Shown: one piece after another, positions 63,360 to 64,000 of the stretch | Position numbering within the stretch: position 1 is the first letter of the stretch | Layout of the letters: the number at the start of each line of letters is the position of its first letter | NCBI GenBank assembly: GCA_964574635.1 | Contig: CAZNOG010000008.1 | Location: 62,001 to 126,000, forward strand | DNA: 64,000 bases | DNA from: CAZNOG01 sp964574635 | GTDB taxonomy: Bacteria > Bacteroidota > Bacteroidia > Flavobacteriales_D > Cryomorphaceae | Reading direction: 5' to 3' | Notes under the pieces: model-generated | Seen by the model: the letters and a program-made list of their open reading frames with translations, nothing else | Databases searched by the model: none | What the model was told of the DNA's origin: nothing | Position numbers and translations under genes: made by a program

Positions 63360-64000
63360 TCATTTGCGAAGCTCCACCTCGCCGCGATACACTTGTATGG
63401 AATCTTTGCGGTCCACGACCATCACCCAGTCGTACTTGCCCGCGTCGAGTGCGTTGCCGTGGTTGTCGCTGCCCAACCATCCTTTGGCGCCCGACGCGTG
63501 GAAAACCTCCTTGCCCGAAACCGAGTCGAAAACGCGGAAATCCGTCACTTCACCTCCATCGGTGATGGCCCCGGGGGCAAAGCCCGAGGAGTAAGAAGGC
63601 GAGTAAGCTTTGGGAAAACGGTTGTCCGCGCGAGACACGAACAGAGTTTTGGAGAGTGTATCGCTGCAACCGGTTTGGTTGTGGGCGATCAAGCTCAACT
63701 CGTGCCTCGTGTTGTCGGTAAGTTGGATGCTGATCTCACTGATGTCTTCCAGCGTTTCCCCGTCCAAATTCCAATCCACGTAGCTCGCGCCGTACGATTC
63801 GTTGTCGACTTTGATTTCATCGGCTCCCGTGATGGCCACCGAGTAATAGGCCGAGGGCGCTTCCGATACTTTGATCATCGCCTGAATGACGTTGGAAGAA
63901 ATCTGGCCGGTGGAGTGGGAAGTCACCGAAAGCGATACGTCGAATATGCCTTCTTTGCTGAAGGTGTGGGAAGGATCCGATTCGTTGCTGAAGTAGCCGT
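63360..64000 (-). CDS. Secreted PKD protein with divergent type B-like C-terminus (5' end beyond window)
   Basis: C-terminal 213 codons of a larger gene whose start lies right of the window. The frame stays open to the edge, and residues there (DPSHTFSKEGIFDVSLSV) are the second half of a PKD domain, so an internal GTG at 63926 is not the true start. Another Ig/PKD-like unit follows (YVDWNLDGETLEDISEISIQ, HNQTGCSDTLSKTL). The last 85 residues have the layout of a type B T9SS signal but degenerate: FPKAYSPSYSSG where FPNAFTPNGDG is usual, then VFDSVSGKEVFHASG, KGWLGSDNHGNALDAGKYDW and VYRGEVELRK. It is probably a surface protein. Confidence 0.75.
   Translation of the reverse strand, partial: GYFSNESDPSHTFSKEGIFDVSLSVTSHSTGQISSNVIQAMIKVSEAPSAYYSVAITGADEIKVDNESYGASYVDWNLDGETLEDISEISIQLTDNTRHELSLIAHNQTGCSDTLSKTLFVSRADNRFPKAYSPSYSSGFAPGAITDGGEVTDFRVFDSVSGKEVFHASGAKGWLGSDNHGNALDAGKYDWVMVVDRKDSIQVYRGEVELRK

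Overview
The window comes from a Bacteroidota genome, most likely in or near Flavobacteriales. Evidence is the type IX secretion (T9SS) sorting domains of both type A and type B, a PorP/SprF protein, lineage markers (DUF4290 next to murA, DUF5606, the short AMP nucleosidase, a lone HsdR-N protein beside holA), no Shine-Dalgarno sequences, and many TAnnTTTG promoter -7 elements. Base composition is fairly G+C-rich for the group, judged by eye. No rRNA, tRNA, CRISPR array, prophage or insertion sequence was seen.

Layout. 1-3288: a secreted HYR-repeat protein that runs off the left edge and is broken by a 100-N gap. 4006-7176: a RecB/AddA-like helicase-nuclease. 7624-15250: a translationally coupled T9SS surface locus (18-PKD-repeat type B cargo, a TPR/PD40 protein, PorP/SprF). 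15327-16933: a SiaB-type kinase, a cysteine-free zinc-ribbon-like protein and an NRDE protein. 16923-18196: HAD-like protein and methionine aminopeptidase. 18489-19187: a methyltransferase behind a leader with two competing helices. 19272-27285: two OmpA proteins and a polysaccharide export operon (OmpA, Wza, Wzc, flippase) facing a sulfotransferase. 27484-29871: NTF2-like protein, murA, DUF4290. 30024-38849: TonB-dependent receptor, holA, AMP nucleosidase, HsdR-N protein, T9SS-exported subtilase, DUF5606, murB. 39245-48283: glycosyltransferase, ftsE, a TPR protein, an outer-membrane barrel protein, gyrB. 48602-62925: endonuclease/exonuclease/phosphatase-fold protein, lgt and two very large type B T9SS cargo proteins. 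63360-64000: the C-terminus of another PKD/type B-like secreted protein.

How it fits together. Much of the coding capacity builds the cell surface: peptidoglycan precursors (murA, murB), lipoprotein maturation (lgt), polysaccharide export, OmpA anchoring, and giant repeat adhesins sent out by T9SS. The rest is mostly conserved single-copy housekeeping.

The most unusual finding is a family of three intergenic elements of about 140 bp (7271-7411 on the minus strand, 39019-39153 and 48387-48524 on the plus strand). Their outer blocks and apical loop are conserved, but the long stem differs in sequence from copy to copy while staying paired. That is the pattern expected of a structure-selected element, RNA or hairpin DNA. 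Other points of interest are the methyltransferase leader, a MurA with Asp in place of the fosfomycin-reactive Cys, a zinc-ribbon relative without cysteines, and an exact 480-bp triplication inside the 2664-residue adhesin.
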